64,000 bases of DNA from an uncultured Lachnospira sp. (lineage in GTDB: Bacteria; Bacillota; Clostridia; Lachnospirales; Lachnospiraceae): contig CAJUKN010000012.1 in assembly GCA_910587485.1 (NCBI GenBank), forward strand, positions 1 to 64,000, in the 5' to 3' direction. The translations under genes and the position numbers were made by a program. Of this stretch, positions 42,670 through 53,000 are shown in pieces. Every line of letters starts with the position of its first letter. Position 1 is the stretch's first letter. Below the pieces are notes generated by a model. The model was given only the letters and a program-made list of their open reading frames with translations, was not told the origin of the DNA and did no database searches.

Positions 42670-44076
42670 TTACAGGTCAAAACCAAAATAACGAACGGCA
42701 TTATTATAAGAAATACCTTCAACAATTTTCTTTAAAGCTTTCTCATCTGCTGGATATTCTCCATTTTCTACCCAACCGCCAATAAGGTCACACATAATTC
42801 TTCTGAAATATTCATGTCTTGTGTAAGATAAAAAGCTTCTTGAATCGGTAAGCATTCCAATAAAGTTGCCAAGAAGACTTAAATTAGCCAAACTGGTCAT
42901 CTGATTAGTCATGCCAACTTTGTGGTCATTAAACCACCAAGCAGAGCCTTGCTGAATCTTGCCAATGGCTTTAGAATCTTGGAAACAGCCAATAACAGTG
43001 CCAATAGCAGTGTTGACAGATGGATTGAGAGAGTAAATAATCGTTTTTGGAAGTTCATCTGTGCTGCTAAGAGCATTGAGGAATTGTGCCATTTCTGCTG
43101 AACAATCAAATGTGTTGATACAGTCATATCCAGTATCTGGACCTAATTGATTATATCTGAAAACATTGTTGTCACGAATCGTTCCATAGTGAAGCTGCAT
43201 TACCCAGTTAAGACGATTGTATTCTTTACCAACAAATACCATAAATGCCGTTTTAAATTTGTTCATCTCCTCAACAGTAACGGTTTCACCACCAAATCTC
43301 TTGGCAAAAATGCTTTCGATTTCCTCATCTGTGTAAGGCTTGTACATAACATACTCAAGAGCATGGTCAGAAACCGAACAGCCCATAGAAGCAAAGAAAT
43401 CCATTCTATTTTTTAAGGCTTCTTTTAATGTGGTAAATGAATTGACTGTAATACCACTTACTTCTGATAACTTCTTTATGTAATCAAGGTATTCTGGTTT
43501 TTCGATATTCATCGCTTTGTCTGGTCTCCAAGCAGGAAGAACTTGTACATCAAATGATGAATCTTCGGCAATTATTTTATGCCATTCAAGAGAATCAATA
43601 GGGTCATCTGTAGTACATATCAATGTTACATTAGACTGTTTGATAAGATTTCTTACAGACATGCCATCTTCGGCAAGTTTAGCGTTGCAGATATTCCAAA
43701 CTTCTTCAGCAGTATCACCATTGAGAACGCCATTGTAACCAAAGTATCTCTGTAATTCTAAATGACTCCAATGATACAAAGGATTGCCAATAGCCATCTC
43801 AAGTGTTTCAGCCCATTTTTGGAATTTTTCTCTGTCACTTGCATCACCTGTAATAAACTTTTCATCAACACCATTCGTTCTCATTTGACGCCATTTATAA
43901 TGGTCACCGCCAAGCCATACCTGTGTGATGTTATCAAACTTTCTATCCTCTGCAATTTCCTTTGGATTAATATGGCAATGATAGTCAAGAATTGGCATTT
44001 TTGCCGCATAATCATGGAATAAATGTTGAGCAGTTGGTGTAGAAAGTAAAAAATCGTTGTCCATAAATTGTTTCAT
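42670..44076 (-). CDS. uxaC: Uronate isomerase
   Basis: UxaC (468 residues) isomerises D-galacturonate to D-tagaturonate and D-glucuronate to D-fructuronate in the cytoplasm. It is an amidohydrolase-fold protein; the start MKQFMDNDFLLSTPTAQHLF, PILDYHCHINPKEIAEDR and GGDHYKWRQMR are diagnostic. The ATG at 44076 follows AGGAGG; the frame continues upstream without a better site. It is divergent from uxaB, and the shared region holds a promoter and an inverted repeat. It starts the galacturonate pathway completed by the plus-strand genes. Confidence 0.95.
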   Translation of the reverse strand: MKQFMDNDFLLSTPTAQHLFHDYAAKMPILDYHCHINPKEIAEDRKFDNITQVWLGGDHYKWRQMRTNGVDEKFITGDASDREKFQKWAETLEMAIGNPLYHWSHLELQRYFGYNGVLNGDTAEEVWNICNAKLAEDGMSVRNLIKQSNVTLICTTDDPIDSLEWHKIIAEDSSFDVQVLPAWRPDKAMNIEKPEYLDYIKKLSEVSGITVNSFTTLKEALKNRMDFFASMGCSVSDHALEYVMYKPYTDEEIESIFAKRFGGETVTVEEMNKFKTAFMVFVGKEYNRLNWVMQLHYGTIRDNNVFRYNQLGPDTGYDCINTFDCSAEMAQFLNALSSTDELPKTIIYSLNPSVNTAIGTVIGCFQDSKAIGKIQQGSAWWFNDHKVGMTNQMTSLANLSLLGNFIGMLTDSRSFLSYTRHEYFRRIMCDLIGGWVENGEYPADEKALKKIVEGISYNNAVRYFGFDL

Positions 44077-44099
44077 GGTAAATCCTCCTAAAAAATGTT

Positions 44100-44121
44100 T
44101 GTGTGAGATTTTTTTCACACA
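44100..44121. promoter_or_regulatory. Inverted repeat, possible operator of the uronate genes
   Basis: TGTGTGA (44100-44106) and TCACACA (44115-44121) are perfect arms separated by 8 bases. It lies between the uxaC promoter and its ribosome site, where a repressor could bind; no regulator gene is in the cluster. Confidence 0.45.
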
Positions 44122-44136
44122 TATCTTGATAATTCG

Positions 44137-44165
44137 ATTATACAATGGTATTATAGTAAAAACAA
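44137..44165 (-). promoter_or_regulatory. uxaC promoter
   Basis: On the minus strand TTGTTT (44160-44165) and TATAAT (44137-44142) are 17 bases apart, 61 bases before the uxaC start. Confidence 0.6.
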
Positions 44166-44322
44166 GTGCGATTTCATTTATGGCGAGTAATTTATAACAG
44201 TTTAGCCATACACAAATCACTGTACAATTTGAACGTGGAAGCTCGTTAGAGAGCAGATTGTGTTACTTGCTACTTGTATTTTGTGCCATTTGCTGGCAAA
44301 AATAAATAAAAGGAGAATAATG

Positions 44323-45822
44323 ATGCAAAGATTAAACAAGAGTATTACTCATGCAGTTGACAGACCTGTGAAGGTTATGCAGTTTGGGGAAGGCAATTTT
44401 CTTAGAGCATTTGTGGATTATATTTTTGATGTCACGAATGAAAAAACCGATTTCAATGGTGGCGTGGTTATTGTAAAACCGATTGAGTTTGGTACATTGG
44501 AGCGATTCCATGACCAAGAGTGTCAATATACACTTCAGTTGAGAGGTTTTGAAAATGGACAGCCTAAGGAAATTACACGCCAGATTACATCGGTAGTTGA
44601 TGCAGTTGCTGCGATTGAGGACTACGATAAATTTATGGAGTATGGAACGTCAGAGACACTTCGATTTATCGTTTCTAATACTACAGAAGCTGGTATTGTT
44701 TATGATGAGACAGACGATTTTAATGCCTGTCCTCCAAAAACATATCCGGGCAAATTGACAAAGCTTTTATATGAACGTTATAAAAAGTTTAATGGTGCTG
44801 CTGATAAGGGACTTATCATATTGCCATGTGAACTTATTGCAGACAATGGTATTGAATTAAAGAAATGTATTATGAAGTTTATTGAGCTTTGGAAGCTTGA
44901 GGAAGGCTTTACAAATTGGGTAAACGAGAACTGTTCATTTTGTCCAACGCTGGTTGATAGAATTGTTCCGGGTTATCCAAGAGATGAAGCAGATAAGCTT
45001 TGTGAGGAGTGGGGATATGAAGACCAATTGATTGACCGAGCAGAGACATTTGGACTTTGGGTTGTTGAGAGTGATTCCAACCTTCCATTAGAACAGCTTG
45101 AGAAAGAGCTTCCATTTAAGGAAGCAGGGTTGAATGTTGTATTTACAAAAGACCATCACCCATATAAAGAAAGAAAAGTTCGTATTTTAAATGGTTCACA
45201 TACATCATTTGTATTAGCTTCATATCTTGCTGGCAATGATATTGTTGAACAGTCAATGAAGGATGCAACAATTAGAAAGTATATGGAGGAGACTTTATTT
45301 GATGAGGTTATTCCAACACTTTCACTTTCTAAAGAGGATTGTGAGGAATTTGCCAAGTCTGTTATTGACCGATTTTTAAATCCATTTGTAAAGCATCAGC
45401 TTCTTGATATCTCGCTTAATTCCGTTTCTAAGTGGGAAGCAAGATGTATGCCTTCATTTCTTGGCTATGTAAAGAAGTTTAACAAACTGCCAAAATACCT
45501 TACGTTTTCAATGGCAGCGTTGATGAGTTTTTATACATCACAGACAGAAGTGGAATTTAATGGTGGTATTTGTCTGCAAGGCAGCCGCAATGGTGAAAAC
45601 ACATATAATATTCGTGATGATAAGGCTGTTCTTGACTTTTTTAAAGCAAATTCAGGCAAATCACCAGCAGAATTTACACATGCTTATTTAAGCAATACAA
45701 GTTTCTTTGGCGGTGAGGATTTATCAACAATTGATGGTCTTGAAGAAGCTATTACAGGATACATAACAGATATCAGACAAAGAGGTATGAGAGCCGTTGT
45801 TGATGACCTTGTAAACGCATAA
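44323..45822 (+). CDS. uxaB: Tagaturonate reductase (altronate oxidoreductase)
   Basis: UxaB (499 residues) reduces D-tagaturonate to D-altronate with NADH. It belongs to the long-chain mannitol dehydrogenase family: VKVMQFGEGNFLRAFVDYIF is the nucleotide-binding start, FCPTLVDRIVPGYP is typical of UxaB, and the C-terminal domain shows KVRILNGSHTSFVLASYLAG with the catalytic Lys/Asn/His region. AAGGAG precedes two consecutive ATGs; the second (44323) is better spaced. The frame is open to 44260 without a usable ribosome site. It begins the plus-strand uronate cluster. Confidence 0.92.
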   Translation: MQRLNKSITHAVDRPVKVMQFGEGNFLRAFVDYIFDVTNEKTDFNGGVVIVKPIEFGTLERFHDQECQYTLQLRGFENGQPKEITRQITSVVDAVAAIEDYDKFMEYGTSETLRFIVSNTTEAGIVYDETDDFNACPPKTYPGKLTKLLYERYKKFNGAADKGLIILPCELIADNGIELKKCIMKFIELWKLEEGFTNWVNENCSFCPTLVDRIVPGYPRDEADKLCEEWGYEDQLIDRAETFGLWVVESDSNLPLEQLEKELPFKEAGLNVVFTKDHHPYKERKVRILNGSHTSFVLASYLAGNDIVEQSMKDATIRKYMEETLFDEVIPTLSLSKEDCEEFAKSVIDRFLNPFVKHQLLDISLNSVSKWEARCMPSFLGYVKKFNKLPKYLTFSMAALMSFYTSQTEVEFNGGICLQGSRNGENTYNIRDDKAVLDFFKANSGKSPAEFTHAYLSNTSFFGGEDLSTIDGLEEAITGYITDIRQRGMRAVVDDLVNA

Positions 45823-45861
45823 TACCTGACAGTACAAACGACGTAAATAGATAAAAATTAT

Positions 45862-45950
45862 GGGGCTGTCGCATTAAGATTAAATATATAAGATGTAGTG
45901 TCCTATTGGGGAAAAGATATCTTGTAGTTATTTTACTTAGTGTGACAGCC
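45862..45950 (+). repeat. Long imperfect hairpin repeat (MITE-like), copy 1
   Basis: GGGGCTGTCGCATTAAG at the left end is complementary to CTTAGTGTGACAGCC at the right end, with inner pairing AAGAT/ATCTT. A relative of similar length lies at 49860-49952. It may also terminate uxaB transcription. Confidence 0.5.
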
Positions 45951-46059
45951 TTATATTGTATAGATAATTACCAAATTTCTTATTGGACAGCTATCAATAT
46001 ATAAACAAATGATAGAAAAAGATAGTTTTGTAATTGCCTAAAGTATGAAAGGAGCCAAA

Positions 46060-47547
46060 ATGCAGGATTTTATTAAAATTAATAAAGATGATAATGTTGC
46101 TGTTGCATTAAAACCGATAGCAAAAGGAACATTGGTTGATGTTGCAGGAACAAAGGTGACAATGATTGAAGATATCCCACAGGGACATAAATTTGCTATT
46201 AAGCCAGTAAAAAAAGGCGATGCAGTTATCAAGTATGGTTTTAGAATAGGCTATGCACAAGATGATGTTGAAGTTGGTGGTTGGATTCACACACATAACT
46301 TAAAAACAGCTTTAGGGGAATTGTTGGAATACACATATAACCCAGAGGGGCATAAAGATGTGGAAGCAACAGAAGAAGCCTTTTTTGATGGATTTATGCG
46401 TGAGAATGGCAAGGTTGGCATACGTAATGAAGTGTGGATTATTCCAACAGTTGGTTGTGTCAATTCGATTGCAAGGGCAATTGAAGCTACAGCAAGAATG
46501 TCAAAACCAGAAGGAGTGGATGAGGTAGTTGCATTTACGCATCCATATGGTTGTTCTCAGACAACACAAGACCAAGAGAACACAAGAATTGTTCTTGCGG
46601 ATTTAATTAATCACCCAAATGCAGGAGCGGTATTAGTTTTGGGACTTGGCTGTGAAAATAGTCGTATTGAAGTGCTAAAAGAGTATATTGGTGAGGTGAA
46701 TCCAGACCGAGTTAAGTTTTTGCAGGTTCAAGATGTGGAAGATGAACAGGAAAAAGCTGCTGAATTAATGGAAGAATTGATGAATTATGCTGCTGCTTTC
46801 AAGAGAGAAAAGGTTAGTGCAAAAGAGTTAATTATTGGTATGAAATGCGGCGGTTCAGATGGCTTATCTGGTATTACAGCAAATCCAACAGTTGGTCTGT
46901 TTTCAGATATGTTGGTGTCAAAAGGTGGTACAACAATTCTTACAGAAGTTCCAGAAATGTTTGGCGCAGAGACGATTCTTATGGATAGATGTGCGGATAA
47001 AGAATTGTTTGATAAGACCGTTCATTTAATTAATGATTTTAAAGAATACTTTATTAAAAATGGTCAAGAAATATATGAAAATCCATCACCGGGCAACAAA
47101 GATGGTGGTATTACAACGCTTGAGGATAAGTCTTTAGGTTGTACACAAAAGTCGGGTTCTTCTCTTGTAAGGGGCGTTATGGCTTATGGGGAGAAGGTTC
47201 AGACGAAGGGATTAAATCTTCTTAGTGCGCCGGGAAATGATTTGGTTGCATCGACAGCTTGTGCTGCGGCAGGCGCTCAGATGGTCTTGTTTACAACAGG
47301 ACGCGGCACACCATTTGCATCACCAGTACCAACCGTAAAGATTGCAACTAATTCAAAATTGGCAGGCAATAAAGGAAACTGGATTGATTTTAATGCAGGA
47401 AGAATTGTGACAGATGATTTATCGTTAGAGGATGCTGCAAAAGAGTTATTCCAGCTTGTGCTTGATGTCGCTTCTGGCAAAAAGGTAAAAGCAGAAGTTG
47501 CGGGATTCCATGATTTTGCTATTTTTAAACAGGGTGTAACACTGTAA
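46060..47547 (+). CDS. uxaA: Altronate dehydratase
   Basis: UxaA (495 residues) dehydrates D-altronate to 2-keto-3-deoxygluconate. The N-terminal SAF domain (about 1-90, containing VALKPIAKGT and WIHTHNLKTAL) precedes the metal-dependent catalytic part with FMRENGKVGIRNEVWIIPTV, THPYGCSQTTQD, GLGCENSRIE and MKCGGSDGLSGITANP. Cysteine and His residues of the Fe2+-dependent family are present. ATG 46060 follows AAAGGAG; an in-frame ATG at 46045 lies inside that ribosome site. Confidence 0.94.
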   Translation: MQDFIKINKDDNVAVALKPIAKGTLVDVAGTKVTMIEDIPQGHKFAIKPVKKGDAVIKYGFRIGYAQDDVEVGGWIHTHNLKTALGELLEYTYNPEGHKDVEATEEAFFDGFMRENGKVGIRNEVWIIPTVGCVNSIARAIEATARMSKPEGVDEVVAFTHPYGCSQTTQDQENTRIVLADLINHPNAGAVLVLGLGCENSRIEVLKEYIGEVNPDRVKFLQVQDVEDEQEKAAELMEELMNYAAAFKREKVSAKELIIGMKCGGSDGLSGITANPTVGLFSDMLVSKGGTTILTEVPEMFGAETILMDRCADKELFDKTVHLINDFKEYFIKNGQEIYENPSPGNKDGGITTLEDKSLGCTQKSGSSLVRGVMAYGEKVQTKGLNLLSAPGNDLVASTACAAAGAQMVLFTTGRGTPFASPVPTVKIATNSKLAGNKGNWIDFNAGRIVTDDLSLEDAAKELFQLVLDVASGKKVKAEVAGFHDFAIFKQGVTL

Positions 47548-47617
47548 GAAAATTTTAAAATATTTAGTAACAGTTCAGAGAAATGATTACAAAGTTTGAA
47601 GACAAGCTTTGTTGTTA

Positions 47618-47646
47618 TTGACAAAATTTGGGACGGAATCTATAAT
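47618..47646 (+). promoter_or_regulatory. Consensus promoter for kdgA
   Basis: TTGACA and TATAAT match consensus exactly with 17-base spacing, 36 bases before the aldolase ATG. The last two steps of the pathway can thus be transcribed independently of uxaBA. Confidence 0.8.
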
Positions 47647-47681
47647 AATACTATCAATTATAAGTTAAAGGAGAGGTTTTA

Positions 47682-48641
47682 ATGAACAAAGTTGTTGAAG
47701 AACTTGGTAAAATTGGTATTGTTCCAGTTATAGCACTTGACGATGCAAAGGATGCTGAGCCATTGGCAAAGGCACTTATTGACGGAGGTCTTCCATGTGC
47801 AGAAGTAACCTTTAGAACGGCTGCTGCACAAGAATCTATTAAGATTATGGCAGACAAGTTCCCAGAGTTAATTGTTGGTGCTGGCACAGTACTTACACCA
47901 GAACAGGCTGATAAGGCTATGGAAGCTGGTGCAAAGTTCATTGTTAGTCCGGGTCTGAATCCAAAGGTTGTAAAGCATTGCATGGACAAGGGTTATCCAA
48001 TTGTTCCGGGTACAAGTAATCCTTCCGATGTTGAAGTAGCTATTGAGTTAGGTCTTGATGTTGTTAAGTTTTTCCCTGCTGAGGCAGCAGGCGGTCTTAA
48101 TATGATTAAGTCTATGGCAGCCCCTTACACATCTATGAAATTTATGCCAACAGGTGGTATTAATGCAAGTAATTTAAAATCATACCTTGATTTTGGTAAG
48201 ATAGTATGCTGTGGTGGTTCATGGATGGTTAAGAAAGATATGGTTGCCGCTGGTGATTTTGCAGGTATTGAAAAGCTTACTCGTGAAGCTGTTGACACAA
48301 TGCTTGGCTTTGAAGTAAGACATGTCGGTGTTAATATGGAGAGTGGTGAGGCAGCAGAAGACTTAGCAGATACCCTTCAAAAGATGTTTAGTTTTGAAAA
48401 GAAGGTCGGTAATAGTTCTGTATTTGCAGGAACAGGTTTTGAGCTTATGAAAAAGCCAGGACGTGGTGCGAATGGACATATTGCTATTGCAACCAATTAT
48501 ATTGAGAGAGCTGTTTATCATCTTGAAAAAAGAGGTTTTGAATTTGAGCAAGAGTCCGCCGTTGTCAAAGAGGGCAAGTTGAAAGCAATTTATTTTAAGG
48601 GTGAATTTGGCGGATTTGCTATGCATCTTGTGCAAAAGTAA
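47682..48641 (+). CDS. KDPG/KHG aldolase fused to a C-terminal VOC-like domain
   Basis: Residues 1 to about 205 are a class I KDPG aldolase: VPVIALDDA, AEVTFRT with the catalytic Glu region, GAGTVLTPEQAD, the Schiff-base Lys in VVKFFPAEAAGG, and MPTGGINASNL. The product cleaves 2-keto-3-deoxy-6-phosphogluconate to pyruvate and glyceraldehyde 3-phosphate. Residues about 213-319 are extra to the usual 210-residue enzyme and look like one vicinal-oxygen-chelate (glyoxalase-fold) module, from RHVGVNME to GGFAMHLV. The domain's role is unknown. The gene is followed by kdgK. Confidence 0.9.
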   Translation: MNKVVEELGKIGIVPVIALDDAKDAEPLAKALIDGGLPCAEVTFRTAAAQESIKIMADKFPELIVGAGTVLTPEQADKAMEAGAKFIVSPGLNPKVVKHCMDKGYPIVPGTSNPSDVEVAIELGLDVVKFFPAEAAGGLNMIKSMAAPYTSMKFMPTGGINASNLKSYLDFGKIVCCGGSWMVKKDMVAAGDFAGIEKLTREAVDTMLGFEVRHVGVNMESGEAAEDLADTLQKMFSFEKKVGNSSVFAGTGFELMKKPGRGANGHIAIATNYIERAVYHLEKRGFEFEQESAVVKEGKLKAIYFKGEFGGFAMHLVQK

Positions 48642-48735
48642 AACCATAATTGATTATTTGTGGGATAGCCACAATAAGATAACGATTTAATATTTTTTAA
48701 GTCCCATAAGGACAAATATTAAAATAATTAGAATA

Positions 48736-48785
48736 TTAAGAAAGGGGAAGCTACTATTAAGTACATTTTATATATTTTTAGTAGC
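48736..48785 (+). promoter_or_regulatory. Hairpin between Shine-Dalgarno and start of kdgK
   Basis: AAAGGGGAA (48741-48749) is immediately followed by a stem GCTACTA / TAGTAGC (48750-48756 and 48779-48785), and the ATG of kdgK comes 13 bases later. Without folding the ribosome site would be about 50 bases from the ATG. Confidence 0.4.
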
Positions 48786-48798
48786 GAACAAGTAACAA

Positions 48799-49830
48799 AT
48801 GGCAAAAGTAGTAACTATGGGTGAGATTATGTTAAGATTATCTACACCAAATAATGAAAAGTTTATCCAAGCAGATGAGTTTGATATTAATTATGGTGGT
48901 GGAGAGGCTAATGTTGCAGTTTCTCTTGCAAATTATGGTCATGATGCAGAGTTTGTCACAGCAGTTCCAGATAATGAAATCGGCGAATGTGCAGTTGCAG
49001 CATTGAGAAAATACAATGTTAAGACAGACAATATTGCAAGATGCGGTGAAAGACTTGGTATCTATTATCTTGAGACAGGTGCTTCTATGAGACCTTCAAA
49101 GGTAGTCTATGACAGAGCTCATTCATCAATTTCTACAGCAACGGCTGCTGATTTTGATTTTGACAAGATTTTTGAGGGCGCTGATTGGTTCCATTTTACA
49201 GGTATCACTCCAGCTGTTTCTGATGCAGCAGCAGAGTTGACAGAAGAAGCGCTTAAGGCTGCTAAGGCACATGGTGTAAAGGTTTCTGTTGACTTAAACT
49301 TCCGTAAAAAACTTTGGTCTTCAGAGAAGGCTCAAAAGGTTATGAAAAACCTTATGAAGTATGTCGATGTATGTATTGGTAATGAAGAAGATGCAGAGCT
49401 TGTACTTGGATATAAGCCGGGCAATACAGACGTAACAAGCGGCGAGCTTGAACTTGCAGGATACAAGTCAATTTTTGAGCAGATGGTTGCTGATTACAAT
49501 TTTGAGTATTGCATTTCATCACTTCGTGTCAGCCATTCAGCTTCAGACAATGGTTGGTCTGCATGTATCTATTCAAGAGACACAAAGGAATTTTATCATT
49601 CAAAGGAATACTCAATTCACCCAATCGTAGACCGTGTTGGTGGTGGTGATTCATTTGCAGGCGGCACAATCTGTGGATTTGTAGATGGAAAGAATTTCAA
49701 GGATGCACTTGAGTTTGGTGTGGCTGCTTCAGCACTTAAGCATACGATTCCAGGAGACTTCAATCTTGTTTCACGCAAGGAAGTAGAAGCTCTTGCAGGC
49801 GGCGATGGTTCAGGAAGAGTACAAAGATAA
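48799..49830 (+). CDS. kdgK: 2-keto-3-deoxygluconate kinase (PfkB family)
   Basis: The 343-residue PfkB-family sugar kinase has the first signature in NYGGGEANVAVSLANYG and the second in DRVGGGDSFAGGTICGF, whose Asp is the catalytic base. Context with uxaC, uxaB, uxaA and KDPG aldolase points to 2-keto-3-deoxygluconate as substrate. A stop codon lies just upstream in frame, so ATG 48799 or the ATG six codons later must be used. No Shine-Dalgarno stands at normal distance. Confidence 0.9.
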   Translation: MAKVVTMGEIMLRLSTPNNEKFIQADEFDINYGGGEANVAVSLANYGHDAEFVTAVPDNEIGECAVAALRKYNVKTDNIARCGERLGIYYLETGASMRPSKVVYDRAHSSISTATAADFDFDKIFEGADWFHFTGITPAVSDAAAELTEEALKAAKAHGVKVSVDLNFRKKLWSSEKAQKVMKNLMKYVDVCIGNEEDAELVLGYKPGNTDVTSGELELAGYKSIFEQMVADYNFEYCISSLRVSHSASDNGWSACIYSRDTKEFYHSKEYSIHPIVDRVGGGDSFAGGTICGFVDGKNFKDALEFGVAASALKHTIPGDFNLVSRKEVEALAGGDGSGRVQR

Positions 49831-49859
49831 GATATAATAATAACGATATGTAAGTTGAT

Positions 49860-49952
49860 GGGGCTGTTGCAAAATAAAGTTCAATACCAGATAGGATAAA
49901 TCGGATATCAAATTTATCTATATTATGGTACGAATTATTTTGTGATGGTCTC
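49860..49952 (+). repeat. Long imperfect hairpin repeat (MITE-like), copy 2
   Basis: GGGGCTGTTGCAAAATAA at the left end is complementary to TTATTTTGTGATGGTCTC at the right end; GATAAAT (49895-49901) / ATTTATC (49912-49918) close the centre. Ends and length match the copy at 45862-45950. It is followed by ATTTTTTAGG and may end kdgK transcription. Confidence 0.5.
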
Positions 49953-50000
49953 ATTTTTTAGGAAAATTTTTAACAAAAAAGCTAATTTTATCTGTTGACC

Positions 50001-50029
50001 TTGCCGATATGGATATTAGGGTGTATAAT
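50001..50029 (+). promoter_or_regulatory. Promoter for the Big_2 surface protein
   Basis: TTGCCG and a perfect TATAAT with 17-base spacing lie 70 bases before the start codon. Confidence 0.6.
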
Positions 50030-50099
50030 AGATACAAGTGTTTATGCAAATTAACCTAAATTAGCATGAAAGTATACATATTTGAAAGGCAGGATTGCT

Positions 50100-53000
50100 A
50101 TGGAAAAGATTAAACAGGTGAAAAAATTAAGAAGAGGGTGGAAGGTCTTTGGGGCGGCATTGTTATCCATTGTGCTATTAGGCAGTGCGACATTGTTTGC
50201 GACAGCAAGTTCTACAGTCAGGATTGAGTTGTCTCAAAGTAATATTCAAGTTGACCCAACACAAGATATGCCTCTTACAGCTACCTTGTCTGGTAATGAT
50301 GAGAATACACAAGACCAGCTTCCAGTAAATAATTGGGTGACGTGGACATCAAGTAATACAGATGTTGTGGAAGTTATTGGTACTACTGGTTTAAATCCTA
50401 CTTTGCGAGGATTTAATGCGGGTAAGAGTGTTATTCGAGGTGATTATACAACAAAGAAGTATGATGAATATGGTAATCTGGTTCCGGGCAGTGAATCGGT
50501 TATTGCTACTGCAAGTGTTGTAGCTTATGTGCCTCTTACTATTCAAGACAGTTCATCCGATAATATTGCGATTGATGCATACCATGCACATGCAATGGAT
50601 ACAACGATTGGATTTTATTCCAATGCTTCTAATGGTAATATTGGTATTAAATCAAATAATGGTGTTGGTTCTAATGCACAGGGATTTCTTACCAATAATG
50701 GTATTGTTGAAGTACAAAATGTTGCAGGTTCTAATATTGTCAGTCTAAAAGTAGTAGGTGGAGGTAAGACAGAACTCACATTACTTACATTGGACAATGT
50801 TGATGAGAAGATAGAGCAGCTTGTTAAACGATATACCGTTGTCGGTGAGGTAAAGTATGATACAAGTGGAAGTACAGATGGTGGTTCTTTTATCACATTA
50901 CCAAAGCCTTATAATGGCACACAGAATGCCTTTTTATTTAATGATAAGGATTTTGAGACATTAGCTCCATCCATTATTCCATCAAATATTCAGTATCCAG
51001 ATAAAGCAGGTGTGCGATATAGGTCAACGGATAATGGAATTTGTAGATACAGCAATGGTACAGCTTCACCTATAAAGGCAGGCGTTGTTACATTGACAGC
51101 AGGCGTTGAGGCTTCTTATGCAGGAGGTGTTGTTCAAAATATTACAGAAGACCGTGTCAATGTTATTATTCCATTTAAAAAACTTGGCAATCAAGTAACG
51201 GATATGAACGTTGGCGACCAGTTGCAGTTACAGACTTCTGGTGACCCTCGTCAGGTTCGTTGGTCTACAGAAGATAACACAATCCTTGATGTAGATAATA
51301 ATGGTCTTGTCACAGCAAAGAAGGCTGGTAAAGCAAAAGTTGTGGCAACACATTATGAAGATAATCCACTATTTACAGAGTTGGGTTATTCTAACCAATT
51401 AGTATATGAAATTACAGTAATTGATGATTTTGGTGTCAGCGCTCAAAAAGTTACAGTAAATATGAAAGAAACGGTTGATATCAGTGCGTTGGTAACAGAG
51501 GAAGACCTTGAGAAAAATCCAATTACATTTACGGTAGAAAATCAGCCAAATGAAGATGGAACAATTCCAACAGGTACTGTTATTAGCGTTGTACAAGAAG
51601 GCAAAGTATTTCATATAACGGGTGTTAAATCGGGTGTTGCAAGAATTACTATTAGTCAGAATGTCAATGGTGTTATTAAATCGGATTATTGTACGGTTTA
51701 TGTAACAACGCCAGTAACGGATATGTATATTAATCCGGGACATCTTCAGATTGACAGAGGAAGCAGTGAGACGGTGCAGTTGATATTTGACCCAGCCGAC
51801 CCTACTAATCGAAATGTCTTGTGGGGAACATCAAATCCAGATGTTGTTACTGTTGAAGGTGACAGTTACACAGCGACAGTAACAGGTGTAAAGGGTGGTT
51901 CTGCTATAATTAATGTTATATCAGAAGACGGACTAAAGACTGCTACATGTGAAGTATATGTAAGAGAGCCTGTTACAGGAATTGTATTAAATGAGACAAA
52001 TGTACACTCTTCAATGGCAGTTGGAAGATTCCAGCTTGTTGCTACAATTAGTCCAGCAGGTGAAGGTGTTAATAGAAATGTAATATGGTCATCATCAGAT
52101 GAGTCTGTATTAAAGGTTGATGAAAATGGTCTTGTTACCTTTGTAAAACCGGGATATGGAACGATTATATGTAAGACAGAAGATGGGGCATATATTGCAA
52201 CATGTAATTTCTTTGTCAGTATACCAGTTACAGAGATTAAACTGGATTATACAGACGAGATTATGTCAATTGGTGATAAATTAAGAATTACAGCAGAGGT
52301 TCTTCCAGTTGATGCATCGAATAAAAATGTTTATTGGGAATCATCAAATACTAATGTTTGTATGGTAGATTCAAACGGACTTGTTGAGGCTGTAGGAAAT
52401 GGTCATTGTACGATTCTTTGTAAATCGGCTGATGGTGGATATACAGCAATGTGTAATATCTATGTTAAACAGCCAGTAACACAAGTTATTCTGAACACCA
52501 GTGAGATGACCGTTAGAAAAGGTCAGGTATTTTGGTTAAATGCTACATGTTTGCCAGAAAATGCAGATAATAAGATTATTGAGTGGTCTTCAAGAGATGA
52601 AGAAGTATGTACAGTTGATAAAGACGGAAAAGTAACAGCAGTTGGTACAGGAACAACCTCTATTATTGCTTTAAATCCAGATTCTGGATTGACAGCATTC
52701 TGTGTTGTAACCGTATTGCAGCCTGTATCAGGAATTACATTAAATTCTACATATCAGGAGATGTGGGTTGGCTCTAAATATGCGATTATTGCAACCGTAG
52801 AACCAATTGATGCAGTAAATAAAAATGTTACATATATGTCGAGCGACCCAGATGTAGCTACGGTTGATGAATATGGTGTTGTTACAGCTTTAAAGGGCGG
52901 TACGACGATTATTGAAGTTATAACAGAAGAAGCACATTTGATTGCAACCTGTACAATTGTTGTAAAGGAATATGTATCAAGTTTAGAGCTTAGTGAACAT

